A DNA stretch of 64,000 bases from Paenirhodobacter ferrireducens (GCF_004022265.1 NZ_SAVB01000009.1:1-64000); one strand, 5' to 3'. Numbered from the stretch's first letter, positions 47,313 through 56,576 are shown. Translations and numbers: made by a program. Notes: a model not told the origin generated them from the sequence alone.

Positions 47313-48491
47313 TCAGAACGGCGCGTCGAGGGTCATGGCCGGCGGGCAGAACCAGTGCGGGCCATCTTCGCCCATATGCACGATGTCCTCGAGCCGCACG
47401 CCGCATTCGCCATAGACGCACAGCATCGGCTCGATCGAGAACACCATCCCCGGGACCAGCGGCGTGGTGTTGCCGCGCACGATGAACGGGTCTTCGTGAA
47501 TGTCGATGCCGAGCCCGTGGCCGGTGCGGTGCGGCAGGCCCGGGACGGTGTAATCGGGGCCATAGCCATCCGCGGCGAGCGAGGCCCGGGCGGCGGCGTC
47601 GACCGCCTCGCAGGGCGTGCCGAGCTTCGCCGCCGCGAAGGCCGCGGCATGGGCGCGCCGCTCGGCGTCCCAGATCGCGCGCTGGCGGGGCGTGGGCGTG
47701 CCGAAGACATAGGTGCGGGTGATGTCCGAGCGATAGCCGTCGTTCAGGATGCCGCCGAGGTCGACCAGAACCATGTCACCCTCCTTCAGCACCTGCGGAT
47801 AGGGCACGCCATGCGGATAGGCCGTCGCCTCGCCGAACTGCACCGCGACGAAGAGCGGCGCGAGCCCCATCCGGCGGTGCGCCTCATCGACGAAATCGCA
47901 CAGCTCGGTGGTGGTGAGGCCCGGGCGCAGCAGGTCGTGCACGGTCTTCTGCAGCCGCCAGCTCGCGTCCATCGCGGTCTGGATGATGGCGATTTCGGCC
48001 GCCGATTTCACCTGCCGCTGTGCCGCAATCATGGTCTCGGCCGGCACCACCGCACCCGCCATCGCCGCGGTCAGCCGGCCGGCAAAGCGGAAGGGCGTCG
48101 CCGGGTCGAGCGCCAGCCCCGCACCGGGGGCGGCCAGCTGACCCAGCCGGGCGCCGATCATCGCGCAGGGGTCTTCGTGTTCCTCCCAGGGCAGGATCTC
48201 GCCGCCGATGCGCAGCATCGTCTCGAGCTTCGGCACCTCGAACTGCGGGCTGACATAGATCGGCGCGCCCTCGGCCGGGATCAGCGCGCCATGCACGCGT
48301 TCCGACAGCCCGATCGACAGCCCGGTATAATAGCGCAGCGAGGACGAGGCATCGAGCCAGGCGGCCTTCACCCCCTCGGCGCGCAGCCGCGCCTGCAGCC
48401 CCGAAAGCCGCGCCGTCAGCTCCGCATCGCCGATCGGCGGCGCGCTGACCTTCTCGAACCCGTCGAGAGCCTTGTCGAAATCATCCATCAT
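47313..48491 (-). CDS. M24-family metallopeptidase (Xaa-Pro dipeptidase-like)
   Basis: A 392-residue cytoplasmic pita-bread-fold enzyme. The metal ligands can be seen as VLVDLGG (Asp), YRSDITRT (Asp), RTGHGLGID (His), FSIEPML (Glu) and VRLEDIV (Glu). The N-terminal creatinase-like domain covers about 1-165. It lies upstream of the dpp genes on the same strand, so it may hydrolyse imported proline-containing peptides. Creatinase-like or other amidohydrolase activity cannot be excluded. Confidence 0.88.
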   Translation of the reverse strand: MMDDFDKALDGFEKVSAPPIGDAELTARLSGLQARLRAEGVKAAWLDASSSLRYYTGLSIGLSERVHGALIPAEGAPIYVSPQFEVPKLETMLRIGGEILPWEEHEDPCAMIGARLGQLAAPGAGLALDPATPFRFAGRLTAAMAGAVVPAETMIAAQRQVKSAAEIAIIQTAMDASWRLQKTVHDLLRPGLTTTELCDFVDEAHRRMGLAPLFVAVQFGEATAYPHGVPYPQVLKEGDMVLVDLGGILNDGYRSDITRTYVFGTPTPRQRAIWDAERRAHAAAFAAAKLGTPCEAVDAAARASLAADGYGPDYTVPGLPHRTGHGLGIDIHEDPFIVRGNTTPLVPGMVFSIEPMLCVYGECGVRLEDIVHMGEDGPHWFCPPAMTLDAPF

Positions 48492-48736
48492 CCACGTCCT
48501 TCTTCCGGCCGTGGCAGGTGTCCTGACCCGCCCACGGCTTACGCGCGCGAGAATGGGCCTTGGCCGGGCGATGGTCCAGTCCTGTCGCGATCAGGGGGCG
48601 GGGCGGGGCGTTGCCGCGGCGATCCATGCGTTTTACACATGATATGCCGCGGAAAGAGCGGTCGAACCCCGGGCCCGGCGGCGCTAGGTAGGGGCGGGGT
48701 GCCGCGACGGCATCGCGACGGAGACGGGAGAGCGGA

Positions 48737-49891
48737 ATGGAGATGCGGGCAGAGGCGCCGCTGCGGGGCCTCAAGGTGGTGGAGCTGGCGCGGATCCTTG
48801 CCGGGCCGTGGATCGGGCAGGTGCTGTCGGACCTCGGTGCCGAGGTGATCAAGGTCGAGGCGCCCGAGGGCGACGACACCCGCCGCTGGGGACCGCCCTT
48901 CGTCGAGCGCCCGCGCCCCGATGGCACGACCGAGACGGTGGCGGCCTATTACCACGCCGCGAACCGCGGCAAGCGTTCGGTCACCTGCGACTTCTCGAAC
49001 CCGGAAGACCTGAAGAAGGTCAAGGGCTTGATCGCCGAAGCTGATGTTCTGCTCGAGAACTTCAAGGTCGGTGGGCTGGCGAAATTCGGCCTCGATTACG
49101 ACAGCTGCGCGGCGCTGAACCCGCGCCTCGTCTATGCCTCGGTCACCGGCTTCGGCCAGACCGGGCCGCGGGCAAAACAGCCGGGCTATGACTTCCTCGT
49201 GCAGGGCATGTGCGGGATCATGGACCTGACCGGCGCGAAGGGCGGCGAGCCGCAGAAGGTGGGCGTCGCCTGGATCGACATCTTCACCGGGCTCTATGGC
49301 GTGATCGGCGTGCAGGCGGCGCTGGCCGAGCGGGAGCGCTCGGGCAAGGGCCAGCATGTCGATCTGTCGCTGCTCGATGTCGGCGTCGGCGTGCTGGCGA
49401 ACCAGGCGATGAATTACCTGCTCGGCGGCGTGGTGCCGCACCGGCTGGGCAATGCCCACCCCTCGATCGTGCCCTATTCGGTCTTCCCCTCGGCAGACGG
49501 GCATTTCATCATCGCCTGCGGCAACGACCGGCAGTTCCGCGCGTTGTGCGGCATTCTGGGGATGAGCGAATGCGACGATCCCGACTTCGCCACCAACCCG
49601 GCCCGCGTCGTGCACCGTGACGAGATCTGCGCCCGCATCGCCGCGCGCACCGCGCTGCGCCCGAAGGCCGAGCTGATCGCGGCGATGGAGGCGGCGGGCG
49701 TGCCCGGCGGGCCGATCAACGACGTCTCCGAGGCGCTGGCCGAGCCGCAGGTGACGGCGCGGGCCATGCAGATCGCGCCCGAGGGCATCGCCGGTCTGCG
49801 CACGCCGATCGTCTTCTCGCGCTCGCCGCTGGCGCTCGATCACGCGAGCCCGGCGCTCGGTGACGGGGAATGGCACTTTTCCGTCGGTTGA
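48737..49891 (+). CDS. CaiB/BaiF (class III) CoA-transferase
   Basis: A 384-residue class III CoA-transferase with the N-terminal signature VVELARILAGPWIGQVLSDLGAEVIKVE (in part) and CoA-binding segments around DVLLENFKVG and NPRLVYASVTGFGQTGP. The Asp in VAWIDIFTG is the likely catalytic acyl-carrying residue. The substrate cannot be told. GGGAGAGCGGA precedes the ATG. The 245 bp before it, divergent from the M24 peptidase, show no gene and no clear operator. Confidence 0.9.
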   Translation: MEMRAEAPLRGLKVVELARILAGPWIGQVLSDLGAEVIKVEAPEGDDTRRWGPPFVERPRPDGTTETVAAYYHAANRGKRSVTCDFSNPEDLKKVKGLIAEADVLLENFKVGGLAKFGLDYDSCAALNPRLVYASVTGFGQTGPRAKQPGYDFLVQGMCGIMDLTGAKGGEPQKVGVAWIDIFTGLYGVIGVQAALAERERSGKGQHVDLSLLDVGVGVLANQAMNYLLGGVVPHRLGNAHPSIVPYSVFPSADGHFIIACGNDRQFRALCGILGMSECDDPDFATNPARVVHRDEICARIAARTALRPKAELIAAMEAAGVPGGPINDVSEALAEPQVTARAMQIAPEGIAGLRTPIVFSRSPLALDHASPALGDGEWHFSVG

Positions 49892-49951
49892 GGCGTTGCA
49901 CTTGCGCGCCGGCCCCCGCATATCTCGCGCGACCAAGCGCGTGAGGGGCCG

Positions 49952-51079
49952 GTGGCCGGGGAACTGAGTTTCGAATTCGATCGGGGGCCGGGCGGGGCTG
50001 GCGCGCGCTTTGCCGCGCCGCACCGGGTGATCCGGGCCGAGACGCCCGAGGAGCTTGCCGCGGCCTTCGAGGCGATCGAGCGGGCGCGGGCGGACGGGCT
50101 GTGGCTGGCGGGCGTGTTCAGCTATGAGCTGGGCTATTGCCTGACCGGGCGGCTCGCCCCCCTGCTGCCCGAACGCCGCCCCTTGCCGCTGCTGCTCGTC
50201 GGCGCCTATGACGCGCCCGGGCGCCCGCGTCCGGCGGTCGAGCCCGCGGTCGAGGTGCCGGCCTTCGCCCCCGCGATTGCCCCCGAGGCCTATGCCGCGG
50301 CCTTCGAACGGGTGCAGGCGTATATCTCGGCGGGCGACGTCTATCAGATCAACCTGACCTTCCCGCTGCACGCGCCCTGCGCCACCGATCCGCGCGCGCT
50401 CTATGCCCGGCTGCAGGCCTCGCAGCCGGTGGGCCATGGCTGTCTGGTCGAGGCGGAAGATTTCGCGCTGCTCTCGCGCTCGCCCGAGCTCTTCTTCGCC
50501 GTCGATGCGCAGGGCCGGGCAGAGGTGCGGCCGATGAAGGGCACGGTGGCGCGCGGGCCGACGCCCGAGGCCGACCGGGCGGCGGCGGAATGGCTGCGCG
50601 GCTCGGAGAAGAACCGGGCCGAGAACCTGATGATCGTCGATCTGCTGCGCAACGACCTGAGCCGGATCGCGCATCCCGGCACGGTGAAGGTGCCGCGGCT
50701 CTTCGAGATCGAGAGCTATGCGACGGTGCATCAGATGACCTCGACCGTCACCGCGGATCTGGTCGAAAACCTCGATTTCGCAAGGATTTGCGTGGCACTC
50801 TTCCCATGCGGGTCGGTGACCGGGGCGCCGAAGATCCGGGCGATGGAGATCATCCGCGAACTCGAGACCGGCCCGCGCGGCGCCTATTGCGGGGCGATCG
50901 GCTGGATCGCGCCCTCGGGGGCGATGGAGTTCAACGTGGCGATCCGCACCGTGATGGTGCGGGATGGGCAGGCGGTGCTGAATGTCGGCGGCGGTGTGGT
51001 GCATGACAGCCGCGGCCCCGAGGAATGGGAGGAAGCGCTGTGCAAGGCGGCCTTCGTGAACGCGCCCCTGCCGGGCTGA
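49952..51079 (+). CDS. pabB: Aminodeoxychorismate synthase component I
   Basis: A 375-residue chorismate-binding enzyme, shorter than E. coli PabB (about 450) because the N-terminal region is reduced. Conserved blocks are GDVYQINLTFPL, PMKGTVARGPT, RAENLMIVDLLRNDLSRI, HQMTSTVTADL and PCGSVTGAPKIRAMEII. It makes aminodeoxychorismate for folate synthesis. The start is GTG at 49952 behind GTGAGGGGCCG. No glutaminase partner (pabA) is in the window. Confidence 0.92.
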   Translation: MAGELSFEFDRGPGGAGARFAAPHRVIRAETPEELAAAFEAIERARADGLWLAGVFSYELGYCLTGRLAPLLPERRPLPLLLVGAYDAPGRPRPAVEPAVEVPAFAPAIAPEAYAAAFERVQAYISAGDVYQINLTFPLHAPCATDPRALYARLQASQPVGHGCLVEAEDFALLSRSPELFFAVDAQGRAEVRPMKGTVARGPTPEADRAAAEWLRGSEKNRAENLMIVDLLRNDLSRIAHPGTVKVPRLFEIESYATVHQMTSTVTADLVENLDFARICVALFPCGSVTGAPKIRAMEIIRELETGPRGAYCGAIGWIAPSGAMEFNVAIRTVMVRDGQAVLNVGGGVVHDSRGPEEWEEALCKAAFVNAPLPG

Positions 51080-51672
51080 GGCTGATCGAGACGCTCCGCT
51101 GGGAGCCCGCGACCGGCGCCGCGCGCCGTGCCCGCCATCTGGCGCGGCTCGATGCCGGCTGTGCGGCGCTTGGCATTGCGCGGCTGCCGGGTGAGGCCGA
51201 GGCGCTGCTCGATGCCGTGACCGGGCCCGCGGCCCTGCGGCTGCGGCTGACGGTCGGGCTCGACGGTCGGGCGGAGCTGACGCAGGCGCCCCTGCCGGCC
51301 GCGAAACCGCTCTGGCGCGTGGCGATTGCGCCGGCGCGGGTCGACAGCGCCTCGCCCTGGCTGCGGCTGAAGACGACCGAGCGGGCGCTTTATGACACAG
51401 CGCGCGCCGCGTTGCCCGAGGGGGTGGACGAGTTGATCTTCCTCAACGAGCGCGGCGAGCTGGCCGAGGGCACGATCACCAATCTCTTTGTCGCGCGCGG
51501 CGAGGTGCTGTTGACCCCGCCCTTGGCCGCGGGCTGTCTGCCCGGTGTGCTGCGCGCCGAGCTGCTGGCCGAGGGCCGGGCGCGCGAGGCGACGCTGCGC
51601 CCCGACGACCTGAGCGAGGGGCTGTTCCTTGGCAACGCGCTGCGCGGACTGATCCCGGCCACGCTTTTGTGA
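51040..51672 (+). CDS. pabC: Aminodeoxychorismate lyase
   Basis: A class IV aminotransferase-fold lyase of 210 residues that releases pyruvate to give 4-aminobenzoate. The PLP Lys is in WLRLKTTERALYD, and FLNERGELAEGTITNLFV is the family signature. I chose the GTG at 51040 because GGGAGGAAGCGCT precedes it; an ATG 15 bases earlier has no spaced ribosome site. It overlaps pabB by 40 bases, so the two folate steps are translated together. Confidence 0.87.
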   Translation: MQGGLRERAPAGLRLIETLRWEPATGAARRARHLARLDAGCAALGIARLPGEAEALLDAVTGPAALRLRLTVGLDGRAELTQAPLPAAKPLWRVAIAPARVDSASPWLRLKTTERALYDTARAALPEGVDELIFLNERGELAEGTITNLFVARGEVLLTPPLAAGCLPGVLRAELLAEGRAREATLRPDDLSEGLFLGNALRGLIPATLL

Positions 51673-51740
51673 GGCCCTTTCCTCTGCAGGCGCAGTGTGG
51701 CACGGTCGCGCCCGCGAACGAGGGCAAGCAGGAGAACAAG

Positions 51741-52787
51741 ATGCGCAAGCTGGAACTGGGCCGCACCGGGGTGATGGTGTCGGAAATCTGCCTGGGCTCG
51801 ATGACCTGGGGCACGCAGAACACCGAGGCCGAGGGCCACGCCCAGATCGACCGCGCGCTCGACCGTGGCGTGACCTTCATCGACACCGCCGAGATGTATC
51901 CGGTCAACCCGGTCAGCGCCGAGACCGTCGGCCGCACCGAGGAAATCATCGGCAGCTGGTTCGCGAAGACCGGCCGGCGTGACGAGGTTGTGCTGGCAAG
52001 CAAGGTCTCGGGCATCGGGCTGAAGGCGGTGCGCGACGGCGACCCGATCACCCCCGCCTCGATCCGCACCGCGATCGAGGGCAGCCTGCGCCGCCTGCAC
52101 ACCGATTACATCGACGTCTACCAGTTCCACTGGCCGAACCGCGGCAGCTATCACTTCCGCCAGAACTGGGGCTTCAACGCCGCGAAACAGCCCTCGAAGG
52201 CGGTGATCGAGGCCGACATGATCGCCTGTCTCGAAACGCTTCAGGCGCTGGTGACGGAAGGCAAGATCCGCCATTTCGGCCTGTCGAACGAAAGCGCCTG
52301 GGGCACCACCGAATGGCTGCGGCTGGCGGGCGAGGGCCACGGGCCGCGCGTCGCCACGATCCAGAACGAATATTCGCTGATGTGCCGGCTTTACGATCTC
52401 GACATGGCCGAGGTCGGCGTGCACGAGGCGGTGACGCTGCTCGCCTATTCGCCGCTCGCGGTCGGGATGCTGAGCGGCAAATACTCGGGTGGCGCCGTGC
52501 CGGCGGGCTCGCGCCGGTCGATCGTGCGCGAGCTCGGCGGGCGCTCGAACGCGCGCGCCTTCGACATTGCCGATCTCTACGTCGACATCGCGCGCGAGGC
52601 GGGGCTTGACCCGGTGACGATGGCGATCGCCTGGGTGATGGGCCGGCCCTTCCCGGTGGTGCCGATCCTCGGCGCGACCTCGGTCGAACAGCTCGACAAG
52701 TCGCTTGATGCGGCGGGGATGGTGCTGCCGGCCGAGGTGCTGACGGCAATCGAAAGGGTGCATCATGCGCATCCGATGCCGTTCTGA
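51741..52787 (+). CDS. Aldo/keto reductase (Tas-like)
   Basis: A 348-residue NADPH-dependent aldo/keto reductase. The catalytic tetrad is represented by FIDTAEMYP (Asp, Tyr), VLASKVSG (Lys) and VYQFHWPN (His). The length and the HWPNRGSYHF insertion resemble E. coli Tas. The physiological substrate is unknown. GCAGGAGAACAAG precedes the ATG; the next gene starts within its 3' end. Confidence 0.9.
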   Translation: MRKLELGRTGVMVSEICLGSMTWGTQNTEAEGHAQIDRALDRGVTFIDTAEMYPVNPVSAETVGRTEEIIGSWFAKTGRRDEVVLASKVSGIGLKAVRDGDPITPASIRTAIEGSLRRLHTDYIDVYQFHWPNRGSYHFRQNWGFNAAKQPSKAVIEADMIACLETLQALVTEGKIRHFGLSNESAWGTTEWLRLAGEGHGPRVATIQNEYSLMCRLYDLDMAEVGVHEAVTLLAYSPLAVGMLSGKYSGGAVPAGSRRSIVRELGGRSNARAFDIADLYVDIAREAGLDPVTMAIAWVMGRPFPVVPILGATSVEQLDKSLDAAGMVLPAEVLTAIERVHHAHPMPF

Positions 52788-53112
52788 ACTGGCGGCGCTG
52801 GCGCTGGCGCTGCTTGCTGCCTGCAAACCCGGGGGCGAGCGCGCCGCGGCGCCGCTGCCGCCGGTGGGCGAAGCCAAGGTCGCGCTGGAACGGGCGGCCT
52901 GCGTCAAGCGCGGCGGCGACTGGATCACCCGTGGCGATGCGCAGCTCTGCGCGACCCGCACCCGCGACAACGGCAAGGCCTGCCGCACTGCCTCTGACTG
53001 CCAGGGGGCGTGCCTTGCACGCTCCCAGACCTGCGCGCCGGTGATCCCTCTCACCGGCTGCAACGAGATTATCACCTCCGTGGGAATGCGTGTGACCGAA
53101 TGCGTCAACTGA
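52765..53112 (+). CDS. Small cysteine-rich lipoprotein of unknown function
   Basis: A 115-residue protein with a lipoprotein signal (LAALALALLAAC) and eight further Cys residues in the mature part (CVKRGG..., KACRTASDCQGACL, TCAPV, GCNE, ECVN). The even number and spacing suggest disulfides in the periplasm. I do not recognise the family. GAAAGGGTGCATC precedes the ATG. It overlaps the preceding aldo/keto reductase gene by 23 bases and the following lipocalin-like gene by 13, so it is part of a run of coupled genes. Confidence 0.7.
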   Translation: MRIRCRSELAALALALLAACKPGGERAAAPLPPVGEAKVALERAACVKRGGDWITRGDAQLCATRTRDNGKACRTASDCQGACLARSQTCAPVIPLTGCNEIITSVGMRVTECVN

Positions 53113-53600
53113 TCTGGGCCGCGATGCTGGCCCTTGCCGCCTGTGCGGCGAAACCTGCCCCCGAACCCGTGTCGCTGCGCGATCCGAAGGGCTGGATCTC
53201 TTCCGCCGTGATCTTCGATCCGGCGCGGTTCGGCGGCACCTGGCATGTCGCGCAAAGCGGCGTTGCCGGCTGTGCCGGGGCGAAGCAGAACTGGGCCTGG
53301 ACCGGCACCGGCTATGTGCTGTCGGGTGTCGACTGCTCGGGCACGAAGCCGCGCCAGCTCGAGGGGCGGCTGGCGATGACCGGGCCCGGCGCCCGTTTCA
53401 CCCCGACCGAGGCCTTCGGCAAGGAGCCGGTCTGGGTGCTCTGGGTCGATCAGGATTACCGCATCGCGGTGCTGGGCACGCCGTCCGGTCACTTCGGCCA
53501 GGTGCTGGTGCGCGAGATGCCGGGGCGGGGCGATCTGATGACCGCGGCGCATGAGGTTCTCGACTTCAACAGCTACGACACCCGGCGGATCGGCCGCTGA
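53100..53600 (+). CDS. Lipocalin-like lipoprotein (Blc-like)
   Basis: A 166-residue protein with a lipobox (AMLALAAC) and a lipocalin-type first strand FGGTWHVAQ followed by beta-rich sequence ending WVLWVDQDYRIAVLGTPSGHFGQVLVRE (in part), as in bacterial lipocalin Blc. It probably sits at the outer membrane and binds a lipid or other hydrophobic ligand. Two mature Cys residues (GCAGAK, DCSG) may pair. Confidence 0.72.
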   Translation: MRQLIWAAMLALAACAAKPAPEPVSLRDPKGWISSAVIFDPARFGGTWHVAQSGVAGCAGAKQNWAWTGTGYVLSGVDCSGTKPRQLEGRLAMTGPGARFTPTEAFGKEPVWVLWVDQDYRIAVLGTPSGHFGQVLVREMPGRGDLMTAAHEVLDFNSYDTRRIGR

Positions 53601-54481
53601 TGCTCTGGATCTGGGTGACGCTTGCCGCGGCGGCGGTGCAGACGGCGCGTTTCATGCTGCAAAAGCGGCTGGCGGGGGGCGGGCTGTCGACCGGCGGCGC
53701 GACTTTCTCGCGCTTTCTTTTCGGGGCGCCGATCGCGGTCACCGCGGCGGCGCTGACGCTCGCGCTGACCGGGCCGGTGCCACTGCCGGGCGGCCGTTTC
53801 GCCGCCTTCGTCGCGCTTGGCGGTGCGGCGCAGGTGGCGGGCACCTTCCTGACCGTGGCACTGTTCCAGCTGCGCAACTTCGCCGTCGGCGTCGCCTTCA
53901 CCAAGACCGAGACGGTGCAGGTCGCGCTGTTCTCGGCGCTGATCCTCGGTGAGGGGGTGAGCGCGCCGGGCTGGCTTGCCATCGCCATCGGCCTTGGCGG
54001 CGTGCTGCTGCTGTCGCGGGCGCCGAAGGGCGGGTTCTCGCCGCGCGCCACGGTCTATGGCATCCTCGCGGGCGGGCTGTTCGGGCTCAGCTCGATCTTC
54101 TACCGCGGCGCGACGCTCGAGCTGATGCCGGCGGGGGCCTTTGCCCGCGCCGTCGTCACGCTCGCCTGTGTCACCACGGTGCAGGCGCTTGGCATGGCGC
54201 TCTATCTGCGGCTGCGCGAACCCGGAGAGCTGGGCCGCGTGGTCGGTGCCTGGCACCGCACGATCTGGGTCGGGGTGACGGGGGTGGCGGGCTCGGCCGG
54301 CTGGTTCACCGCCTTCGCGTTGCAAAACGCCGCCTATGTCCGCGCCTTCGGTCAGGTCGAGATCGTCTTCACCCTGCTCGTCTCGGCGCTGGTCTTCCGC
54401 GAGCGGCTGAGCGCGCGCGAGGGCGCGGGGATCGCCCTCGTCATCGGCTCGCTGCTGCTTCTGGTGCTGACGGGCCGCTAG
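53600..54481 (+). CDS. EamA/DMT-superfamily transporter
   Basis: A 293-residue protein with ten hydrophobic segments arranged as two EamA repeats (about 1-140 and 150-290). It includes typical helix-4/5 text FTKTETVQVALFSALILGE and GQVEIVFTLLVSALVFRE. The transported substrate is unknown. The ATG shares a base with the lipocalin stop. The stop codon overlaps the convergent NUDIX gene. Confidence 0.85.
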   Translation: MLWIWVTLAAAAVQTARFMLQKRLAGGGLSTGGATFSRFLFGAPIAVTAAALTLALTGPVPLPGGRFAAFVALGGAAQVAGTFLTVALFQLRNFAVGVAFTKTETVQVALFSALILGEGVSAPGWLAIAIGLGGVLLLSRAPKGGFSPRATVYGILAGGLFGLSSIFYRGATLELMPAGAFARAVVTLACVTTVQALGMALYLRLREPGELGRVVGAWHRTIWVGVTGVAGSAGWFTAFALQNAAYVRAFGQVEIVFTLLVSALVFRERLSAREGAGIALVIGSLLLLVLTGR

Positions 54482-55188
54482 TCGAGCCGGGCAAAGACCG
54501 AGCGCGGCCCGCGGTTGTCGAAGAACGGCACCGCAAGCGGCGCCCGACCGCCCGCGGTCTCGGTCAGATGCGCCTGCACCTCGGCCAGAACGACCTCGGT
54601 GATGAAGGGCAGGTTCAGCTGCCGCGCCTCGGCCATCGGCACCCAGTGCAGATGGCTCAGCTCGTCGCAGGCGCGCGAGAAATCGTCGGGGTCCGAGGCG
54701 ATCTGCGCCGCATCGACGAGGAAGAAGCGCGCGTCGAAGCGGCGCGGCCTGCCGGGCGGGGTGATCGCGCGGAAGACGAAGCTCAGCGCGGCGGCCGAGG
54801 GCAGGTGTCCGGTCTCGGCAAAGCCCTGCCAGTCGGCGGGCACATCGCCGCTCCAGCGCCCCGGCGTGCCGAGGACGAGGCCAGTTTCCTCCCACAGCTC
54901 GCGGATCGCGGCGACGGCGAGGGCCGGGCCGATGTCCGCCGGGGCATTCAGCGCCAGCCGGCGTGCCGAGGTCTCGGGCAACGGCCGGGCCAGCGGGATG
55001 GAGGCATCGCCGCGGTCGAGCGCGCCGCCCGGGAAGACGTATTTCGACGGCATGAAGGCCGCCCCGGCGCCGCGCATCCCCATCAGCACCGCGGGACCGC
55101 CCGGTGCGTCGCGGCGCACGACGAGCACCGTTGCCGCATCGCGCATCGCGCTCTTGTCGATCGTCTGGTGCGGTGCCGCCTCAGTCAT
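54478..55188 (-). CDS. NUDIX hydrolase with an extended Nudix box
   Basis: A 236-residue NUDIX hydrolase. The box is split: FPGGALDRGD and, after an insertion of about 35 residues, AAIRELWEETGLVLG with the catalytic Glu residues. This spacing resembles eukaryotic NUDT19-type and related bacterial enzymes that cleave CoA-like pyrophosphates. The substrate is not certain. It starts inside the last 8 bases of the DUF983 gene. Confidence 0.87.
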   Translation of the reverse strand: MTEAAPHQTIDKSAMRDAATVLVVRRDAPGGPAVLMGMRGAGAAFMPSKYVFPGGALDRGDASIPLARPLPETSARRLALNAPADIGPALAVAAIRELWEETGLVLGTPGRWSGDVPADWQGFAETGHLPSAAALSFVFRAITPPGRPRRFDARFFLVDAAQIASDPDDFSRACDELSHLHWVPMAEARQLNLPFITEVVLAEVQAHLTETAGGRAPLAVPFFDNRGPRSVFARLD

Positions 55189-55579
55189 GGCGCAACTCTC
55201 CCTCTCCGAACCCGTGCATCCGCCGCGACCACTGGATCGCGACCATCATCCCCTTCATCCGCGGCAAAAGCGCGAGCGACAGAGCCACGCAGCCGCTGGC
55301 GAAGATCGCGATCATCACCAGCGGCTGTGGCCGGAAGGCGATGAAGACCCAAAGGATCATCGGCGCCATCAGATGCCCGACGATCAGGATCGTCAGATAG
55401 GCCGGCCCGTCATCGGCGCGCTGTGCGGTGAAATCCTCGCCGCAGGCGGGGCAGGCGGGGCGCACCGTCAGGTATCCCGACAGCAGCCGCCCCTGCCCGC
55501 AGGCCGGGCAGCGGCACAGCAGCCCCCGCGCGATCGCACGGCCGAGCGGCCGGTCGTCTCCCTCGACAAAGGTCTCCAT
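55181..55579 (-). CDS. DUF983 membrane protein with two zinc-ribbon-like CxxC pairs
   Basis: A 132-residue protein with CRCPACGQG (about 22-30) and CPACGED (about 44-50), a likely zinc site. Two hydrophobic helices follow (about 61-82 and 86-106). This is the DUF983 layout; its function is unknown. The start at 55579 fits the conserved N-terminus. Confidence 0.85.
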   Translation of the reverse strand: METFVEGDDRPLGRAIARGLLCRCPACGQGRLLSGYLTVRPACPACGEDFTAQRADDGPAYLTILIVGHLMAPMILWVFIAFRPQPLVMIAIFASGCVALSLALLPRMKGMMVAIQWSRRMHGFGEGELRHD

Positions 55580-55693
55580 CGCGCGTCCTCCCCTCCGCAT
55601 TTTCTCCGTTATCGGCTGAAAGCGGCGGCCGGGGAAGCGCGAATGTCGGTGCCCCGTCGGGGCGGGCGTGGTCACGGATGCGCGAGCAGCGAC

Positions 55694-55722
55694 GGAACCG
55701 CGGGGCTGTGGCGTTTGTCTGA
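55694..55722 (+). promoter_or_regulatory. ECF-type promoter upstream of the EF-hand gene
   Basis: GGAACC (55694-55699), a 17-bp spacer and GTCTGA (55717-55722) match the GGAAC / GTC pattern of ECF sigma promoters, 47 bp before the start codon. The ECF sigma gene two positions downstream is the obvious candidate to read it. Confidence 0.6.
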
Positions 55723-55769
55723 TATCGGCGGCCGGGAGAGAGGGTCGCGTGCGAAAGCAGGAGAGAGAG

Positions 55770-56576
55770 ATGAAACCGATGTTCAAGACGACGATCCTGG
55801 CCGGGCTTCTCGCCGGTGTGGCGCTTGGTGCCGCGGTGCCGGTCATGGCGCAGCAATCGCCCGTGCCGCAGGCCCGGGTGCAGGACGGCACCGGCCCGGT
55901 CGGGCAGGGGCCGATGGGGCCGGGTAACGGCAATGGCCCGATGATGGGCAATGGCGGCCCCGGTCAGGGCCCGATGATGGGGCAGGGCTATGGTCCGATC
56001 GGGCAGGGCGGGCCGATGATGGCCGATGACGCGCCGCTGGGCGGGGCCTGGCCGCGCATCGACCTGACGCAGTTCGACGCGAATGGTGATGGCAAGATCA
56101 GCCTCGACGAGATCCAGTCGGGCCGCAAGGCCGCGGCCGCCGCGCTCGATGCGAACGGCGACGGCAAGCTCAGCGCCGACGAGCTGGTGGCGGGCGAGAT
56201 GCGCCGGATCCAGACCCGCGTCGAGGCCCGGGTGAAGGCGCGGATCGAGGCGCTCGACACTGATGGCGATGGCATGCTCTCGGCCGCGGAACTGGCGATG
56301 CCGCCGGCACCCAGCCGGATGTTCGAGCGCTTCGATGCCAATAATGACGGCGTGCTGAGCGACGACGAGCTTGCGGCGGGGCGGCCGATGATGCAGCCGG
56401 GGCAGGGCCGGATCGGGCCGCGGGGCGACCGCATGGGGCGCGGCGGCTATGGCGGCTATGACTGTGACCTGCGCGGCGGTCGCGGCGACTGGGGCGGCCG
56501 GGGCGGCATGATGGGCGGGCAGAACGGCCCGCGCGACGGCAGCGGCCCGCGCTGGATGCAGCAGCAGGACAACTGA
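55770..56576 (+). CDS. Exported EF-hand protein with Gly/Met-rich linkers
   Basis: A 268-residue protein with a signal peptide ending VMA-QQ (about residue 27). A low-complexity Gly/Pro/Met stretch (about 40-85) leads to four EF-hand loops at 103-114, 127-138, 163-174 and 189-200 (DANGDGKISLDE type), and a Gly/Arg-rich tail closes the protein. The loops should bind calcium; the Met-rich segments could bind other metals. GCAGGAGAGAGAG precedes the ATG. It sits just upstream of the ECF sigma unit and probably belongs to its regulon. Confidence 0.85.
   Translation: MKPMFKTTILAGLLAGVALGAAVPVMAQQSPVPQARVQDGTGPVGQGPMGPGNGNGPMMGNGGPGQGPMMGQGYGPIGQGGPMMADDAPLGGAWPRIDLTQFDANGDGKISLDEIQSGRKAAAAALDANGDGKLSADELVAGEMRRIQTRVEARVKARIEALDTDGDGMLSAAELAMPPAPSRMFERFDANNDGVLSDDELAAGRPMMQPGQGRIGPRGDRMGRGGYGGYDCDLRGGRGDWGGRGGMMGGQNGPRDGSGPRWMQQQDN

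Noticed and set aside
48492-48736. A possible short gene or operator in the gap before the CoA-transferase gene
   Set aside because: Frames here are antisense extensions without ribosome sites, and the GCCGCGG strings do not form a convincing symmetric site.
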